Shown: in pieces, positions 4,930 through 5,255 of the stretch | Layout: each line of letters begins with the position of its first letter | Numbering within the stretch: position 1 is the first letter of the stretch | Origin: Chloroflexota bacterium | Lineage (GTDB): Bacteria > Chloroflexota > Dehalococcoidia > Plut-88900 | Direction: 5' to 3' | NCBI GenBank assembly: GCA_022572865.1 | Contig: JACZVB010000137.1 | Span: 1 to 5,255 of the forward strand | Length of the DNA stretch: 5,255 bases | Position numbers and translations under genes: made by a program | The notes under the pieces: model-generated | Told to the model about the DNA's origin: nothing | What the model saw: only the letters and a program-made list of their open reading frames with translations | Databases searched by the model: none

Positions 4930-5255
4930 ATGCGACGGATACCCCACCAATTGCTTTCTCGATATCTTCTCAATCTTGAATCTGTGGAAGCCTTAAAAGA
5001 ATATGTCGAGGATGTGCGCATGCAGCCGCTGAAGAAGATCTACTTTTCCGACATCTGGGCTCAGAAAAACGGAGATCTACAATACGTCTATATCCTCTCG
5101 ACGATTGCCCTGGTTATTCTGCTGATCGCGTGCGCCAATTACATGAATCTGGCAACGGCCCGCTCGGCACGGCGTATGCGTGAGGTGGGCGTGCGCAAAG
5201 TGGTCGGCGCCCACCGTTCGCAACTGGTTCGGCAGTTTCTCACGGAAGCCTTGCT
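4930..5255 (+). CDS. MacB/FtsX-type ABC transporter permease, 5'-truncated and partial at the right edge
   Basis: The 108 codons visible run open to the window end. From about residue 32, QPLKKIYFSDIW leads into a membrane helix YVYILSTIALVILLIAC (52-68) and then NYMNLATARSARRMREVGVR (70-89) and KVVGAHRSQLVRQFLTEAL (90-108). This is the highly conserved second membrane helix and cytoplasmic coupling stretch of MacB/FtsX-like permeases that move substrates across or within the inner membrane. In full-length members this segment follows a first helix and a periplasmic domain of roughly 200-300 residues; here only about 30 residues precede it. The ATG at 4930 has an excellent Shine-Dalgarno (GGAGGG, 4917-4922, 7 nt spacing), and an in-frame TAA lies at 4909-4911. 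The frame is therefore either a truncated pseudogene or fusion, or the product of an assembly junction around 4950-5020. No ATPase partner is visible. Confidence 0.7.
   Translation, partial: MRRIPHQLLSRYLLNLESVEALKEYVEDVRMQPLKKIYFSDIWAQKNGDLQYVYILSTIALVILLIACANYMNLATARSARRMREVGVRKVVGAHRSQLVRQFLTEAL

Noticed and set aside
1..5255. CRISPR array, tRNA, rRNA, riboswitch, transposase or defence system
   Set aside because: No regularly spaced repeats, no recognisable tRNA/rRNA sequence, no conserved aptamer and no transposase or nuclease motifs were seen on either strand.

Overview
The window (5255 bp, mostly GC-rich) looks like a bacterial chromosomal segment. Protein style suggests a Chloroflexota (Dehalococcoidia-like) or similar deep-branching lineage: a stand-alone BioD-like/DRTGG protein, a Thermus-type aminopropyltransferase, and two genes with TTG starts. 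This assignment is inferred from recognised protein families only; no rRNA or phylogenetic marker is present.

Layout, left to right. (1) 1-579, minus strand: N-terminal 193 residues of an amidohydrolase_2-family metal-dependent hydrolase, running off the left edge, with a TTG start fixed by a strong Shine-Dalgarno. (2) 580-828: divergent intergenic region with a quasi-palindrome, a second inverted repeat, an 8-bp direct repeat and an extended -10 promoter. (3) 829-1893, plus: a 354-residue BioD-like P-loop protein with a C-terminal DRTGG domain ('phosphotransacetylase N-terminal-like'), without any phosphotransacetylase catalytic domain. (4) 1894-2259: a 366-bp gap with a cluster of GC-rich hairpins that resembles a dispersed non-coding repeat, ending in a near-consensus sigma70 promoter. 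(5) 2260-3565, plus: a two-gene polyamine operon, speD (S-adenosylmethionine decarboxylase proenzyme) and a speE-type aminopropyltransferase, 16 bp apart. SpeD makes decarboxylated AdoMet, the aminopropyl donor that SpeE uses. SpeE carries GGGEGAT rather than GGGDGG, so its acceptor may be agmatine or a longer polyamine, not putrescine. (6) 3602-4387, minus: an unrecognised, charged, soluble protein convergent with speE, preceded by a possible 17-codon leader ORF with a very strong Shine-Dalgarno. (7) 4583-4885, minus: a 100-residue hypothetical protein in visibly more AT-rich DNA. (8) 4930-5255, plus: start of a reading frame encoding the second membrane segment and following cytoplasmic stretch of a MacB/FtsX-type ABC permease. 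The family's usual first membrane helix and periplasmic domain are absent, yet the frame has its own promoter-like and Shine-Dalgarno sequences.

The left four-fifths reads as ordinary core and metabolic DNA. The right end (about 4550 onward) differs in composition and holds the least conventional arrangement. I see no CRISPR array, tRNA, rRNA, insertion sequence or defence system. No clearly new biological system can be demonstrated; the best leads are the truncated permease junction, the leader ORF with its unknown gene, the SpeE specificity question and the hairpin cluster.
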